NCBI GenBank assembly: GCA_020633495.1
Contig: JACKDR010000032.1
Location: 18,066 to 82,065, forward strand
Direction: 5' to 3'
From: Kofleriaceae bacterium
GTDB taxonomy: Bacteria; Myxococcota_A; Polyangia; Haliangiales; Haliangiaceae
DNA length: 64,000 bases
Of this stretch, positions 48,835 through 58,430 are shown piece after piece. The position numbers and the translations under genes were made by a program. The number at the start of each line of letters is the position of its first letter. The stretch's first letter is position 1. Below the pieces are notes generated by a model. The model ran no database searches, was not told where the DNA came from, and saw nothing but the letters and a program-made list of their open reading frames with translations.

Positions 48835-49016
48835 CCCCCTCGACTCCGCCCTCGCGGCTGCGCCGCTCGGGCTCCGCTCGGGGTGAGCGAGGCGGGACGA
48901 CGCGCCTCGCGAGGACGTTCACCCCGAGCGGAAGAGGACGTTCACCCCGAGCGGAAGAGGACGTTCACCCCGAGCGGAACGCGAGGTGCGAAGCACCGAG
49001 CGTGGAGTCGAGGGGG
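48835..49016. repeat. Intergenic element with 13-bp terminal inverted repeats and internal 23-bp tandem repeat
   Basis: CCCCCTCGACTCC (48835-48847) and GGAGTCGAGGGGG (49004-49016) are perfect inverted ends. Inside, GGACGTTCACCCCGAGCG plus GAAGA is repeated three times from 48911, and CGCTCGGGGTGA near 48874 is the inverse of TCACCCCGAGCG in those copies, so the piece can fold on itself. No transposase. It resembles REP/MITE-like palindromic units and lies just after the helicase stop. Confidence 0.75.
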
Positions 49017-49031
49017 CGGGCGCCGGGTCGC

Positions 49032-50066
49032 CTAGACGACGCGGAGGTGGGCGCGGCGCGCCTCGGTCAGCAGCTCGATCGGGCCCCAGTCGGGCTCCCG
49101 CAGGTAGCGCCACAGGCCGGCCGCGAAGCCGACGCCGTGCGACACGTGCAGCACCGGGAAGATCGCCCACACCACGGGGATCGCGGCGACGCCTTCCTTG
49201 CGCCCGACCCGGACCGCCTCGGCGCCGGTGGCCAGCAGGTAGGTCGCGACCGCCGCGGGCGCGATCGGCCACAGCGGCGGCAGCGCGATCATCGCGGCGC
49301 CGCCGACCACCATGAAGAACGGGATCATCGGGCGCACGCTGAGGAAGCGGCCGAGCTTGAGCAGGGTGCGGGCGCGGCCGCGGCCGTACTTGTAGTACTG
49401 CTTGGCCAGGGTCTTGAACGAGGCGCGCGGGTAGTAGTGGACCTCGATGTCCTTGGACAGGAAGACCTTGCCGCCGCTCGAGATCAGCCGCTGGTTGAGC
49501 TCGGCGTCCTCGTTGGTGATCGCGCGCGGATCGTAGAGGCCGACCGACTCGAAGACCTTGCGGCGGAACGCGCCGAGGAAGACGGTGTCGACGAAGCCCT
49601 CCTCGTCGGCCGAGCGGTAGCGGGCGCCGCCGACGCCGACCGGGCTGTCGAGCGCGGCGCACAGCGCGCGCTGGAAGAAGGTCTTGGCCCGGGCCCGCTG
49701 GGCGCCGCCGACGTTGTCGGCGCCGGTGCGCTCGAGGGTCTCGATGCACTTGCGCACGTAGGTGGGCGCGTACTCGCAGTGCACGTCCATGCGGACGATG
49801 ACGTCGCCGGCGGCCTCGCGGACGATCTGGTTGAGCCCGGCGGCCTGCAGCCGCTCCGGGTTGTCGATCATCTTGATGCGAGGATCCTCGGCGGACAGCC
49901 GGGCCAGGATGTCCCGGGTCGCGTCGGTCGAGCGCCCGTCGGCGACCAGGATCTCGATCCGGTCGTGCGGGTAGTCCTGGGCCTGGACGCTGCGGATGCA
50001 GGTCTCGATGAAGCCCTCCTCGTTGAAGGCCGGCATCGCGATCGTGACGAACGGCGGCTGCGCCAT
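49032..50066 (-). CDS. Family 2 glycosyltransferase, membrane-associated
   Basis: A 344-residue GT-A glycosyltransferase. N-terminal domain: VTIAMPAFNEEGFIETCIRS, VADGRSTDATRDILARL, RMDVHCEYAP (DxD-like metal site) and ITNEDAELNQRLISSGG (catalytic ED). C-terminal hydrophobic helices (about 245-320) anchor it. The style is of succinoglycan/exopolysaccharide-type transferases. Two ATGs exist, 50075 and 50066; the latter is preferred because TAAGAT lies exactly seven bases before it. The stop is 235 bases from the helicase end. No polysaccharide cluster is adjacent. Confidence 0.87.
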   Translation of the reverse strand: MAQPPFVTIAMPAFNEEGFIETCIRSVQAQDYPHDRIEILVADGRSTDATRDILARLSAEDPRIKMIDNPERLQAAGLNQIVREAAGDVIVRMDVHCEYAPTYVRKCIETLERTGADNVGGAQRARAKTFFQRALCAALDSPVGVGGARYRSADEEGFVDTVFLGAFRRKVFESVGLYDPRAITNEDAELNQRLISSGGKVFLSKDIEVHYYPRASFKTLAKQYYKYGRGRARTLLKLGRFLSVRPMIPFFMVVGGAAMIALPPLWPIAPAAVATYLLATGAEAVRVGRKEGVAAIPVVWAIFPVLHVSHGVGFAAGLWRYLREPDWGPIELLTEARRAHLRVV

Positions 50067-50073
50067 GGCGCCC

Positions 50074-50079
50074 ATCTTA
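50074..50079 (-). promoter_or_regulatory. -10 hexamer of the glycosyltransferase gene
   Basis: Read on minus: TAAGAT, seven bases (GGGCGCC), ATG at 50066. The hexamer contains the TAA stop of the EamA gene. Confidence 0.45.
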
Positions 50080-50949
50080 GCCCGGCGCGGCGGTCGCGCG
50101 AGCCGGCGCGCGCACCACCCACAGCCCGGCGCCCAGGATCAGGGCGCCGCCGAGCGCCGCGATCGGGCCCAGGCCCTCGCCGAACGCGGTCCAGCCGACG
50201 ATCACGGCGACCAGCGGCTCGAGGAAGGTCAGCACCGCGGCCCGGGCGCTCCCGATCCGGCTCAGGCCGGCGACGAACCCGATCCCGGCGAGGGCGCCCA
50301 GCAGCAGCGAGCCGGCGCCCAGGTACGCCAGGTCGCCGGCGTCGATGGCGTCGAGGTGGCCGGCGCCCAGCGGCGCCACCACGATCGCGGCCAGCAGCGA
50401 GTGGTACGCGATCGCGCGCGACGCGCCGATGCGGGCGGCCAGGCGCCGCACCACGAACACGTTGCCGGCGTAGGCCACGGCGCTGGTGGCGCCGAGCGCG
50501 GCGCCGAGCCCCAGCGCGGCGCCGCCGGCGCGCCACGGCTCGAGCACCAGGGCCAGCCCGGCGGTCGCGATCACCGCCGCGGCGGGCGCGCCGCGCACCG
50601 CGGTGCCGTCGACGCGCGGCGCCGCCAGCGCGATCAGCACCGGCGCCAGGTAGTGGGTGAGCACGGCGATGGCGACGCTGGTGTGCTCGATCGCGGCGAA
50701 GAAGGTGACGACGTTGACCGCGTCGCACACGGTGTTGAGCGCGAGCAGGCCGACGGTGCGGCGGTCCCACGACGTCGCCGGCTCGCGCAGCGCCAGCGGC
50801 AGCGCCCACAGCCCCATCATGAGCAGGACCACCGGGCCCGACACCGTGCCGGGCAGGCCGGTCGGGCGCAGGAACAGGCTCCAGGTGCCCCACGCCGACG
50901 CCGCGACCGCGACCATGGCCAGGCCGGGGCGGGAGATCGCTCGGGACAC
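50077..50949 (-). CDS. EamA/DMT family transporter
   Basis: A 290-residue membrane protein with ten predicted helices in two EamA repeats (for example AWGTWSLFLRPTGLPG, ALNTVCDAVNVVTFFAAIEH, FLEPLVAVIVGWTAFGEGL). Typical for drug/metabolite exporters; substrate unknown. The GTG at 50949 is preferred over the ATG ten codons upstream, because the latter would overlap the divergent gene's promoter and because TACCGT lies six bases before the GTG. The stop overlaps the promoter of the glycosyltransferase gene. Confidence 0.87.
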   Translation of the reverse strand: MSRAISRPGLAMVAVAASAWGTWSLFLRPTGLPGTVSGPVVLLMMGLWALPLALREPATSWDRRTVGLLALNTVCDAVNVVTFFAAIEHTSVAIAVLTHYLAPVLIALAAPRVDGTAVRGAPAAAVIATAGLALVLEPWRAGGAALGLGAALGATSAVAYAGNVFVVRRLAARIGASRAIAYHSLLAAIVVAPLGAGHLDAIDAGDLAYLGAGSLLLGALAGIGFVAGLSRIGSARAAVLTFLEPLVAVIVGWTAFGEGLGPIAALGGALILGAGLWVVRAPARATAAPG

Positions 50950-50955
50950 GGCGGC

Positions 50956-50965
50956 ACGGTAGCAT
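50956..50965. promoter_or_regulatory. Overlapping divergent -10 hexamers
   Basis: TAGCAT (50960-50965, plus) lies six bases before the methyltransferase GTG at 50972. TACCGT (50956-50961 read on minus) lies six bases before the EamA GTG at 50949. The two share two base pairs, so simultaneous use by two polymerases looks impossible. Confidence 0.45.
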
Positions 50966-50971
50966 CGGCGC

Positions 50972-51778
50972 GTGAGCACCGCCGGCGACGCCGAGGCCTT
51001 CCTGCGCGCCTACCACGCCCGCGATCCCGGGGCGACGCGCCGCGCGGTGGCGCGGGGCCGGGTGGTCGGCACCGACGGCTCGAGCTACCAGCTGCTGGCC
51101 GCGCTGGCGCCGCCGGGGGCGCGGGTGCTCGACCTGGCGTGCGGCGACGGCCCGGTGCTCGACGCCCTGGTCGCCGCCGGCCACGACCCGGCGCGCCTGA
51201 TCGGCGTCGACGTCTCGGCCGAGGAGCTGGCGGCGGCGATCACCGCGGCGCCGCGGCTGCGGGCCCGCGCCGACGCGCTGCCCCTGGCGACCGCGTCGAT
51301 CGACGCCTGCGTCTCGCACCTGGCGCTGATGCTGATGCCCGACCTCGACCCGGTGATCGCCGAGCTGCGCCGCGTGCTGCGCCCGGGCGGCCGGCTGGCC
51401 GCGGTGATCGGCGGCGGCCCCGGGCTGGGCGACGCCTTCGAGCGCTTCGCCGAGCTGGCCCAGCCGCTGTTGCGGACGCCGCCCTTGACCGACCGCCGGC
51501 TGCGCCGCGCCGACGGCATCGCCGCGGCGTTCGCGCCGCTGGGCGCGGTGACCCAGCGCGACCTCGACGTCGATCTGGCGGGACCGATCGACGCGGTGTG
51601 GTCGACGGTGTCGGCGCACTACGGGCTCGCCGGGGCCAGCGCGACCGACCTGCTGCTGCTGCGCACCGCGTTCGCGACCTCGGTCGCCGACCTGGCGGTC
51701 GACGGCGTCGTGCCGTGCACGATGCACCTGCGGCTGGTCGAGGTCGCCGAGGTCGGGACCGGGAGCGCGGCCGGGTAG
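50972..51778 (+). CDS. Class I SAM-dependent methyltransferase
   Basis: A 268-residue Rossmann-fold methyltransferase. Motif I is VLDLACGDGPVLDALVAAG, the acidic end of strand 2 is GVDVSAEEL, motif with strand 4 VSHLALMLMPDLDPVIAEL and post-motif LRPGGRLAAVI. The pattern is like small-molecule (UbiE/Methyltransf_11) enzymes; acceptor unknown. GTG start at 50972, six bases after a TAGCAT hexamer. Divergent from the EamA transporter gene with only 22 bases between starts, so the two may be co-regulated. Confidence 0.85.
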   Translation: MSTAGDAEAFLRAYHARDPGATRRAVARGRVVGTDGSSYQLLAALAPPGARVLDLACGDGPVLDALVAAGHDPARLIGVDVSAEELAAAITAAPRLRARADALPLATASIDACVSHLALMLMPDLDPVIAELRRVLRPGGRLAAVIGGGPGLGDAFERFAELAQPLLRTPPLTDRRLRRADGIAAAFAPLGAVTQRDLDVDLAGPIDAVWSTVSAHYGLAGASATDLLLLRTAFATSVADLAVDGVVPCTMHLRLVEVAEVGTGSAAG

Positions 51779-51819
51779 GACGCCGGCGCGGTCGTCGCGC
51801 CGGGCCGCCGCGCCGCTGG

Positions 51820-51825
51820 TATCCT
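51820..51825 (+). promoter_or_regulatory. -10 hexamer of the lipoprotein gene at 51833
   Basis: TATCCT, seven bases, then GTG at 51833; no -35 seen. Confidence 0.4.
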
Positions 51826-51832
51826 CGCCCCC

Positions 51833-52609
51833 GTGCGCATCGCCTGGATCTCGATCGCGGTCGTGGTGGCGGTCGGCTGCGACAAGCCCGAGGCGACCCG
51901 CGTCGACAAGGATCCCGGGCCCGCGACGTCGGGATCGTCGGCCCGGCGCGACGTCACCGGTCCCTTCGGCAAGGGCGACAACGTCGCGGTCGCCGCGCCG
52001 TCGGGCGCCGGCCACGCCGACTGGATCCAGCCGGTCACGCCGGTGCCGTGGACGCGCCCCGACCGGCCGCGCAACGCCTCGGAGGAGGCGCTCTACGGCA
52101 CCTGGGCCGCCAGGGTCGGCGACTACGCCACCCGCTCGGCGTTCATGGCCGATCGCGTGGTCTACGCCCTCGACGGCACGAACCCCGACATGCTGGGCCA
52201 GATCACCGACGCCATCGCCCACGACGATCGCCTGGCCTCGGCGTGCATCTGGCTGGAGCTACGCCCCGACTTCACCGGCATCCGCCGCGAGTGCGCGATC
52301 GTCAACGGCGAGCCCAGCGCGCTCGATCAGAACGATCCGATCACCGGCGCCAAGAAGGATCTCGGCACCCCGCTCGAGTGGTACTTCGACGACACCGCGC
52401 ACGAGGTCGTGATCCACTTCGGCGCCGACATGGTGGTGCCGGCGCTGCGCGACGGCGTGCTGCGAACGCTGGTGTTCCGGACCTGGCGGCTGCGGCTCGG
52501 CGACAAGGTCGGGGACAACACGTTCACCGTGACGGAGACGCTACCCGAGCACGACTACGTGCTGCCGACCGCGTATCCGTACGAGATCTTCCCGCAGTCG
52601 TTCCTGTAG
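51833..52609 (+). CDS. Hypothetical lipoprotein
   Basis: A 258-residue protein. GTG start gives a short lipoprotein signal, RIAWISIAVVVAVG then Cys16. A flexible Gly/Ser/Pro-rich section follows to about residue 80, then a domain with EEALYGTWAARVGDYATRSA and a beta-rich end (VFRTWRLRLGDKVGDNTFTV). No family recognised; the GTWAAR start of the domain recalls lipocalin-type stress proteins but this is weak. Followed, after the stop, by a GTGCCC array and the convergent ychF gene. Confidence 0.65.
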   Translation: MRIAWISIAVVVAVGCDKPEATRVDKDPGPATSGSSARRDVTGPFGKGDNVAVAAPSGAGHADWIQPVTPVPWTRPDRPRNASEEALYGTWAARVGDYATRSAFMADRVVYALDGTNPDMLGQITDAIAHDDRLASACIWLELRPDFTGIRRECAIVNGEPSALDQNDPITGAKKDLGTPLEWYFDDTAHEVVIHFGADMVVPALRDGVLRTLVFRTWRLRLGDKVGDNTFTVTETLPEHDYVLPTAYPYEIFPQSFL

Positions 52610-52618
52610 GGGAGGGCG

Positions 52619-52700
52619 GGGTGCGTGCCGTGCCGTGCCGTGCTGTGCCCGTGCCCGTGCCCGTGCCCGTGCCCGTGCCCGTGCCCGTGCCCGATTCCCG
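52619..52700. repeat. (GTGCCC)n tandem array
   Basis: GTGCC-type pentamers run into eight perfect GTGCCC units at 52645-52692. The minus strand reads GGGCAC and can form a G-quadruplex. Lies in the gap between two convergent genes, right after the lipoprotein stop. Confidence 0.9.
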
Positions 52701-52737
52701 GTCGGATCGGCTGGGGCGCAGCACGGGCAGAGGAGGA

Positions 52738-53832
<1,095 letters not shown>

Positions 53833-53962
53833 GGCGGGACGACTTACCCCGCCCGGGTGGTCCGTGGCAAGGCCGGCTTGCGAACCGCCCGCCGCGGCCC
53901 TGCGAGCGGCTGCGTGGCGCGTGCCATTGCCGGTGGCATCCTTCCCTGGGGATCCTGCCGCC

Positions 53963-55411
53963 ATGCCTCGCCTCCGCCCCCTGTGGCTGCTCGCCACCCT
54001 CACCCTGGTCGCCGCCGCCTGCGGCGACGACGGCGCCCCCGCGACTCCCGACGCCGACACCACCCCGCCGGCCGACGCCGACGGCCGCGACATCCTGGTC
54101 CGCCTCGGCGACCTGCCGGGCCTGGTCTCGGCCACCGAACAGCCCACCGACCACCCCGGCTACCGCCGCTTCGACATCCGCCTCGAGCAGCTGGTCGACC
54201 ACGGCGACGCCGCCGGCCAGACCTTCACCCAGCAGATGACCCTGCTGCACCACGACGACACCGCGCCGATGGTGCTGGTGTCGACCGGGTACTGGAACTA
54301 CTACGGCGACGGCCTCAGCGAGCTCGCCACGGTGCTGCACGCCAACCAGCTGGTGGTCGAGCACCGCTACTTCGCGTCGTCTCGGCCCGACCCCGCCGAC
54401 TGGAGCTTCCTGACCATCGAGCAGGCCGCCGCCGACCACCACGTCATCACCGAGGCGTTCAAGCGCATCTACCACGCCGCCTGGCTGGCCACCGGCGCCT
54501 CCAAGGGTGGCATGACCTCGGTCTACCACCGTCGGTTCTGGCCCGACGACGTCGACGGCACCGTGCCGTACGTCGCGCCGCAGTCGTTCGGCGCGCCCGA
54601 CTACGGCTACGACGCCTTCGTCGACGCCGTCGGCACCCCGACCTGCCGGCAGGCCCTCGAGGATCTCGAGGTCGAGATCCTGACCAACCGCCGGGCCGCG
54701 ATGGAGCAGCGCGCCACCCAGCAGGCCGCGACCGACGGCTGGACCTACGGCCGGGTCGCGGTCGGCCCCGCGGTCGAGTCGGCGGTGGTGAGCCTGTACT
54801 GGGCGTTCTGGCAGTACTACGGCATCGGCTACTGCGACGCGGTGCCGGCGACCACCGCCAGCGACGACGCGGTCTGGCAGTTCCTCGACGCCATCTCGGG
54901 CGTCAACAGCAGCTCCGACCAGTACGCGTCGGCGTTCGAGGCCTACTACTTCCAGGCCGCCTACCAGCTCGGCTACCCCGGGACCGTGGACGACTACCTC
55001 GACGGCCTGCTGCTGTACGGCGACGCCGACTACGCCGGCATCTACCCGGTCAGCGTCGACCTGCCGGCGTTCGACGCCCCGGCCATGCACGACGTCGACG
55101 ACTGGCTCGAGGCCGACGGCAGCCGGCTCTTGTTCGTCTACGGCGAGTGGGATCCGTGGAGCGGCGGCCGCTTCCCGCTCGGCGACGCCACCGACTCGCT
55201 GTCGCTGACCGTCGCCGAGGGCACCCACGGCGCCGACCTGTCGTCGCTCGACGCCGACGACCGCGCCGCCGCCGCCGCCCGGCTCGAGGCCTGGACCGGG
55301 GTCACGCCCGACTTCGCGGCCGCGAAGCGGCAGCCCGCGGCGCTGCGGCCGCCGCCGCCGCCGCGGCCGCCCGCGGCGCTGCTGCAGGCGCTGCGGCTGC
55401 GCGGCCGGTAG
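53963..55411 (+). CDS. Secreted S37-family (PS-10) tripeptidyl aminopeptidase-like lipoprotein
   Basis: A 482-residue secreted protein with lipobox LVAAAC (Cys20) and an Asp/Thr/Pro linker. It matches peptidase family S37: QMTLLHHDDTAPMVLVSTGY, VVEHRYFASSRP, catalytic Ser180 in ATGASKGGMTSVYHRRF, Asp in GEWDPWSGG and His in EGTHGADL. Streptomyces members cleave N-terminal peptides outside the cell. The last 30 residues are a Pro/Arg/Leu-rich extension not usual in the family. Upstream, the frame is open into ychF, but ATG 53963 starts the signal peptide. Confidence 0.85.
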   Translation: MPRLRPLWLLATLTLVAAACGDDGAPATPDADTTPPADADGRDILVRLGDLPGLVSATEQPTDHPGYRRFDIRLEQLVDHGDAAGQTFTQQMTLLHHDDTAPMVLVSTGYWNYYGDGLSELATVLHANQLVVEHRYFASSRPDPADWSFLTIEQAAADHHVITEAFKRIYHAAWLATGASKGGMTSVYHRRFWPDDVDGTVPYVAPQSFGAPDYGYDAFVDAVGTPTCRQALEDLEVEILTNRRAAMEQRATQQAATDGWTYGRVAVGPAVESAVVSLYWAFWQYYGIGYCDAVPATTASDDAVWQFLDAISGVNSSSDQYASAFEAYYFQAAYQLGYPGTVDDYLDGLLLYGDADYAGIYPVSVDLPAFDAPAMHDVDDWLEADGSRLLFVYGEWDPWSGGRFPLGDATDSLSLTVAEGTHGADLSSLDADDRAAAAARLEAWTGVTPDFAAAKRQPAALRPPPPPRPPAALLQALRLRGR

Positions 55412-55441
55412 TCGCCGGCGGCGCCGCCAGGCCCGGGCGGC

Positions 55442-56119
55442 CTACCAGGGCAGCTCGCGGCCGTCGTGGTGGAAGAAGCGGCCGCTGTCCGCCGCGGTCA
55501 GGCCGTCGATGCGGGCCAGCAGGTCGGCGACGCTCTGCGCCACCGGCAGCGGCGCCCGCGCCCCGCCCATGTCGGTCTGGACCCAGCCGGGGTTGAGGAC
55601 CACGCACACGAAGCCGTCGCGGCCCAGCTCGTGGGCCAGGCTGCGGTTGAACATGTTGAGCGCGGCCTTGCTGGCGCGGTAGCCGTAGGCGCCGCCGCTG
55701 GTGTTGTCGGCGACCGAGCCCATCAGCGACGACACGTGCGCGATCCGGCGCAGCCGGCCGGCCCGCAGCGACGGCAGCAGCGCCTGGGTCACCAGCACCG
55801 GGCCGATCGCGTTGATCGCGAGGTAGCGGTGCAGCTCGGCGGCGGTGAGGTCGGGCAGGCCGCCGCCGTGGCCGCCGATGCCGGCGTTGTTGACGAGGAC
55901 GTCGATGGCGGTGCCGGCCAGGCGCGCGCCGAGCGCGGCGACGCTGGCCGGGTCGTCGACGGTGAGGGCCTCGACCCGGGCGCCGGTGGCGCGCAGGGCG
56001 TCGGCGTGGTCGGGATCGCGGGCGGTGCCGATGACGGCGTCGCCGCGGGCGACGAGCTGGCGGGCGAGCTCCAGGCCGATGCCGCGGGTGGCGCCGGTCA
56101 CGAGATAGCTGGGCATCAC
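55442..56119 (-). CDS. SDR family oxidoreductase (C-factor/CsgA-like)
   Basis: A 225-residue short-chain dehydrogenase. TGATRGIG, NNAGIGG, catalytic Ser in VSSLMGS and YRASK (YxxxK) are all present, followed by PGWVQTDMGG. SYLVTGATRGIGLELARQL with LNPGWVQTDMGG is close to the CsgA/C-factor subgroup of myxobacteria, which acts on lipids/cardiolipin in the M. xanthus case; assignment to that role is inference. Start is GTG 56119 or ATG 56116. Divergent from a second SDR at 56179. Confidence 0.88.
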   Translation of the reverse strand: MMPSYLVTGATRGIGLELARQLVARGDAVIGTARDPDHADALRATGARVEALTVDDPASVAALGARLAGTAIDVLVNNAGIGGHGGGLPDLTAAELHRYLAINAIGPVLVTQALLPSLRAGRLRRIAHVSSLMGSVADNTSGGAYGYRASKAALNMFNRSLAHELGRDGFVCVVLNPGWVQTDMGGARAPLPVAQSVADLLARIDGLTAADSGRFFHHDGRELPW

Positions 56120-56166
56120 CCGAGCTTGCCCGATCCCAGGGCCGCGGCTCGCGCCGGATTCGGTGG

Positions 56167-56172
56167 TAAAAC
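56167..56172 (+). promoter_or_regulatory. -10 hexamer of the second SDR gene
   Basis: TAAAAC, six bases, ATG at 56179; an unusually A-rich spot in this GC-rich region. Confidence 0.4.
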
Positions 56173-56178
56173 CGCGGC

Positions 56179-57000
56179 ATGACCGAGACGCGCCGCGTGA
56201 TGCTGGTGACCGGCTCCACCGACGGCATCGGACGGCAGACCGCGCTCGAGCTGGCGCAGGCCGGCCACCACGTCATCGTGCACGGCCGGTCGCGCCCCAA
56301 GGTCGACGCCGCGCTGGCGTGGCTGCGCGAGCGGGCCGCGGGCGCCGAGGTCGACGGCGTCTCGTTCGACCTGGGCTCGCTGGCGTCGGTGCGCAAGGGC
56401 GCCCGCGAGCTGCTCGAGCGGGCGCCGGCGATCCACGTGCTGATCAACAACGCCGGCGTGTTCTGCAACGAGCGCGGCCTCACCGGCGACGGCATCGAGC
56501 TGACCTTCGCGGTCAACCACGTCGGCCCGTTCCTGCTGACCCACCTGCTGGGCCCGGCGCTGCAGCGCGGCGCCCCGGCGCGGGTCATCAACCTGTCGTC
56601 GATCGCGCACACCCGCGGCCAGATCGCCCTCGACGATCTCAACCTCGAGCGCGGCTGGTCGGGCTACGCCGCGTACGCGCAGTCCAAGCTGGCCAACGTC
56701 ATGCACGCGCTGTCGCTCGCCGAGCGGTGGGCGTCCCAGACCCTGGCCGCGTACAGCCTGCACCCCGGCGTGGTCGACACCAAGCTGCTGCGCGAGGGCT
56801 TCGGCCCGGTGCGCGGCGTCACCGTCGAGCAGGGCGCGCGCACCAGCGTCATGCTCGCGGGCAGCGCGCGCGTCGACGCGCCCAGCGGCAGCTACTTCGT
56901 CGACGGCGTGCCCGCGCCGGTGGCGTCGGCCGCGCTCGACGACGACGTCCGCGCCGCGCTGTGGGCGGCGACCGCCCGGCTGGCGGGGCTGGACGCATGA
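56179..57000 (+). CDS. SDR family oxidoreductase (retinol dehydrogenase/WWOX-like)
   Basis: A 273-residue SDR with TGSTDGIG, INNAGVFCNER, FAVNHVGPFLLTHLL, catalytic Ser in INLSSIAH and YAQSK (YxxxK), then SLHPGVVDTKLL. This layout is that of the retinol dehydrogenase-like SDR branch, which acts on lipophilic alcohols or carbonyls. It is not closely similar to the divergent SDR. Stop overlaps the next ATG (ATGA), so it is coupled with the TPR-like gene. Confidence 0.88.
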   Translation: MTETRRVMLVTGSTDGIGRQTALELAQAGHHVIVHGRSRPKVDAALAWLRERAAGAEVDGVSFDLGSLASVRKGARELLERAPAIHVLINNAGVFCNERGLTGDGIELTFAVNHVGPFLLTHLLGPALQRGAPARVINLSSIAHTRGQIALDDLNLERGWSGYAAYAQSKLANVMHALSLAERWASQTLAAYSLHPGVVDTKLLREGFGPVRGVTVEQGARTSVMLAGSARVDAPSGSYFVDGVPAPVASAALDDDVRAALWAATARLAGLDA

Positions 57001-58367
57001 GCCCACCGCCGGGTGGTGCGCCGCCCCGCGAGGGCGCCGAACCCGACGCTGCCGCCGACGCCGACGCCTACGCGACCCGTCGCGCCGACGCCCTGGCCCG
57101 GCTCGCCGACGGCGACGCCGACGCCGCGTTCGCCGACTTCCGCTGGGCCCTGTGGGAGCGCGACGCCGCCGCGCCGCTGGCCCCGGACCGCCTGGCCGAC
57201 GGGCTCGGCGTGCTGGCGCGCATCGTCGTCGCGATGGGCCAGCGCGAGCTGGCCGAGCTGTGCGCGCGCGCCTCGACCGACGTCCAGGATCCCGATCTGC
57301 TGTACGAGCTCGGCTACGAGCTGATCGAGGTCGGGCTGCCGGCGATCGCGATCACCGTGCTGCGGCGCTGCCTCGAGGTCGTGCCCGGCAGCGAGCAGGT
57401 GGTCGCCGAGCTGGTGGTCGCGCTCGAGCGGCGGCTGCGCTACCGCGACGCCGCCGCGCTGCTCGCCGGCTACCCGGACCTGACCGCGTCCAGCTTCACG
57501 TGCCGCTACCACCAGGCGTTCGCGGCCCTGATGAGCGGCGACCTGGCGACCGCGCGCGCGGTCGCGGCGCGGCTCGGCCCCGCCGACGACGACCAGGGGT
57601 TCATGGCCGCGCGGGTCGGCGCCATGCTGGCCCGCGCCGACCGCGTCGCCGCGGTGACCTCGCTCGACGGTCGCGACCTGCGCGGCTGGCACCTGGTGAT
57701 CACCGGCGGGGTCCTGCTGCACCGCTCGCCCCACGGCTTCGACGACGGCATGACCGGGCGCTACGCGTGGCTGCAGGACTCGGCGGCGCTGGTCCACACC
57801 GGGCTGCGCCGGCTGCGCGAGGTCCTGGCGGCGTGGCGGGTCGCGCCGCCGTGCATCTACGCGCCCCCCGGCCGCGATCACGAGATCGTCGCCGCCGCCG
57901 CCGCCGCGGTCCTCGACCTGCCGGTGGCGCCGTGGCCGGCGGTCGGCGTCCCCGCCCCCGGCCTGGTGGTCGCCTACGATCTCGCGGACGTGCCGTGGCG
58001 CGACCTCGAGCGGCTGATCGACCGTCGCCCCGGCCAGGTGCTGTTCGCGCACGCCAGCCGCTGGGTCGAGGACGGCGCGATCGCACCCGACGTCACGACC
58101 CTCCTGCACCAGAGCGTGGTGCCGCCGTGGGGCGCCCAGCTGGTGGTCGGCCCCGACGGCGAGCCACGGCGGGCCGAGGCCGATCCCCGGCCGGTGGAGG
58201 CCATCGCGGCCGACGTCATCGCCGCGGCGCCGCTGGCCGGCGACGATCTCGCCGCTGACGATCTCGCGGGCCTGGCGGCGCTGGTCGCGGCCGCGGGCGC
58301 GCCGGATGTGGGACGACGGGAGCGGTTGTGGGGTGGATCGCCGGTGCCGTCGAACCGATTCGAGTGA
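56997..58367 (+). CDS. Hypothetical TPR-like protein
   Basis: A 456-residue protein without recognised family. The first 40 residues are Pro/Gly/Asp/Ala-rich; residues about 45-250 look like helical repeats (LARLADGDADAAFADFRWAL, LLYELGYELIEVGLPAIAIT, AFAALMSGDLATARAVAARL). The second half has an alpha/beta part with WHLVITGGVLLHRSPHGFDD and later LVVAYDLADVPWRDLERLID. No signal peptide or TM. Bicistronic with the upstream SDR. The frame is open upstream but overlaps the SDR. Confidence 0.65.
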   Translation: MSPPPGGAPPREGAEPDAAADADAYATRRADALARLADGDADAAFADFRWALWERDAAAPLAPDRLADGLGVLARIVVAMGQRELAELCARASTDVQDPDLLYELGYELIEVGLPAIAITVLRRCLEVVPGSEQVVAELVVALERRLRYRDAAALLAGYPDLTASSFTCRYHQAFAALMSGDLATARAVAARLGPADDDQGFMAARVGAMLARADRVAAVTSLDGRDLRGWHLVITGGVLLHRSPHGFDDGMTGRYAWLQDSAALVHTGLRRLREVLAAWRVAPPCIYAPPGRDHEIVAAAAAAVLDLPVAPWPAVGVPAPGLVVAYDLADVPWRDLERLIDRRPGQVLFAHASRWVEDGAIAPDVTTLLHQSVVPPWGAQLVVGPDGEPRRAEADPRPVEAIAADVIAAAPLAGDDLAADDLAGLAALVAAAGAPDVGRRERLWGGSPVPSNRFE

Positions 58368-58430
58368 TGGCGCCGCGACCGTGCGTGATACCCTGAGCCA
58401 CGCGCCGTCTGTCGCGCGCACGGAGTCGAC

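Noticed and set aside
48911..48979. CRISPR-like 23-bp repeats
   Set aside because: Three head-to-tail copies without spacers, inside a palindromic element.
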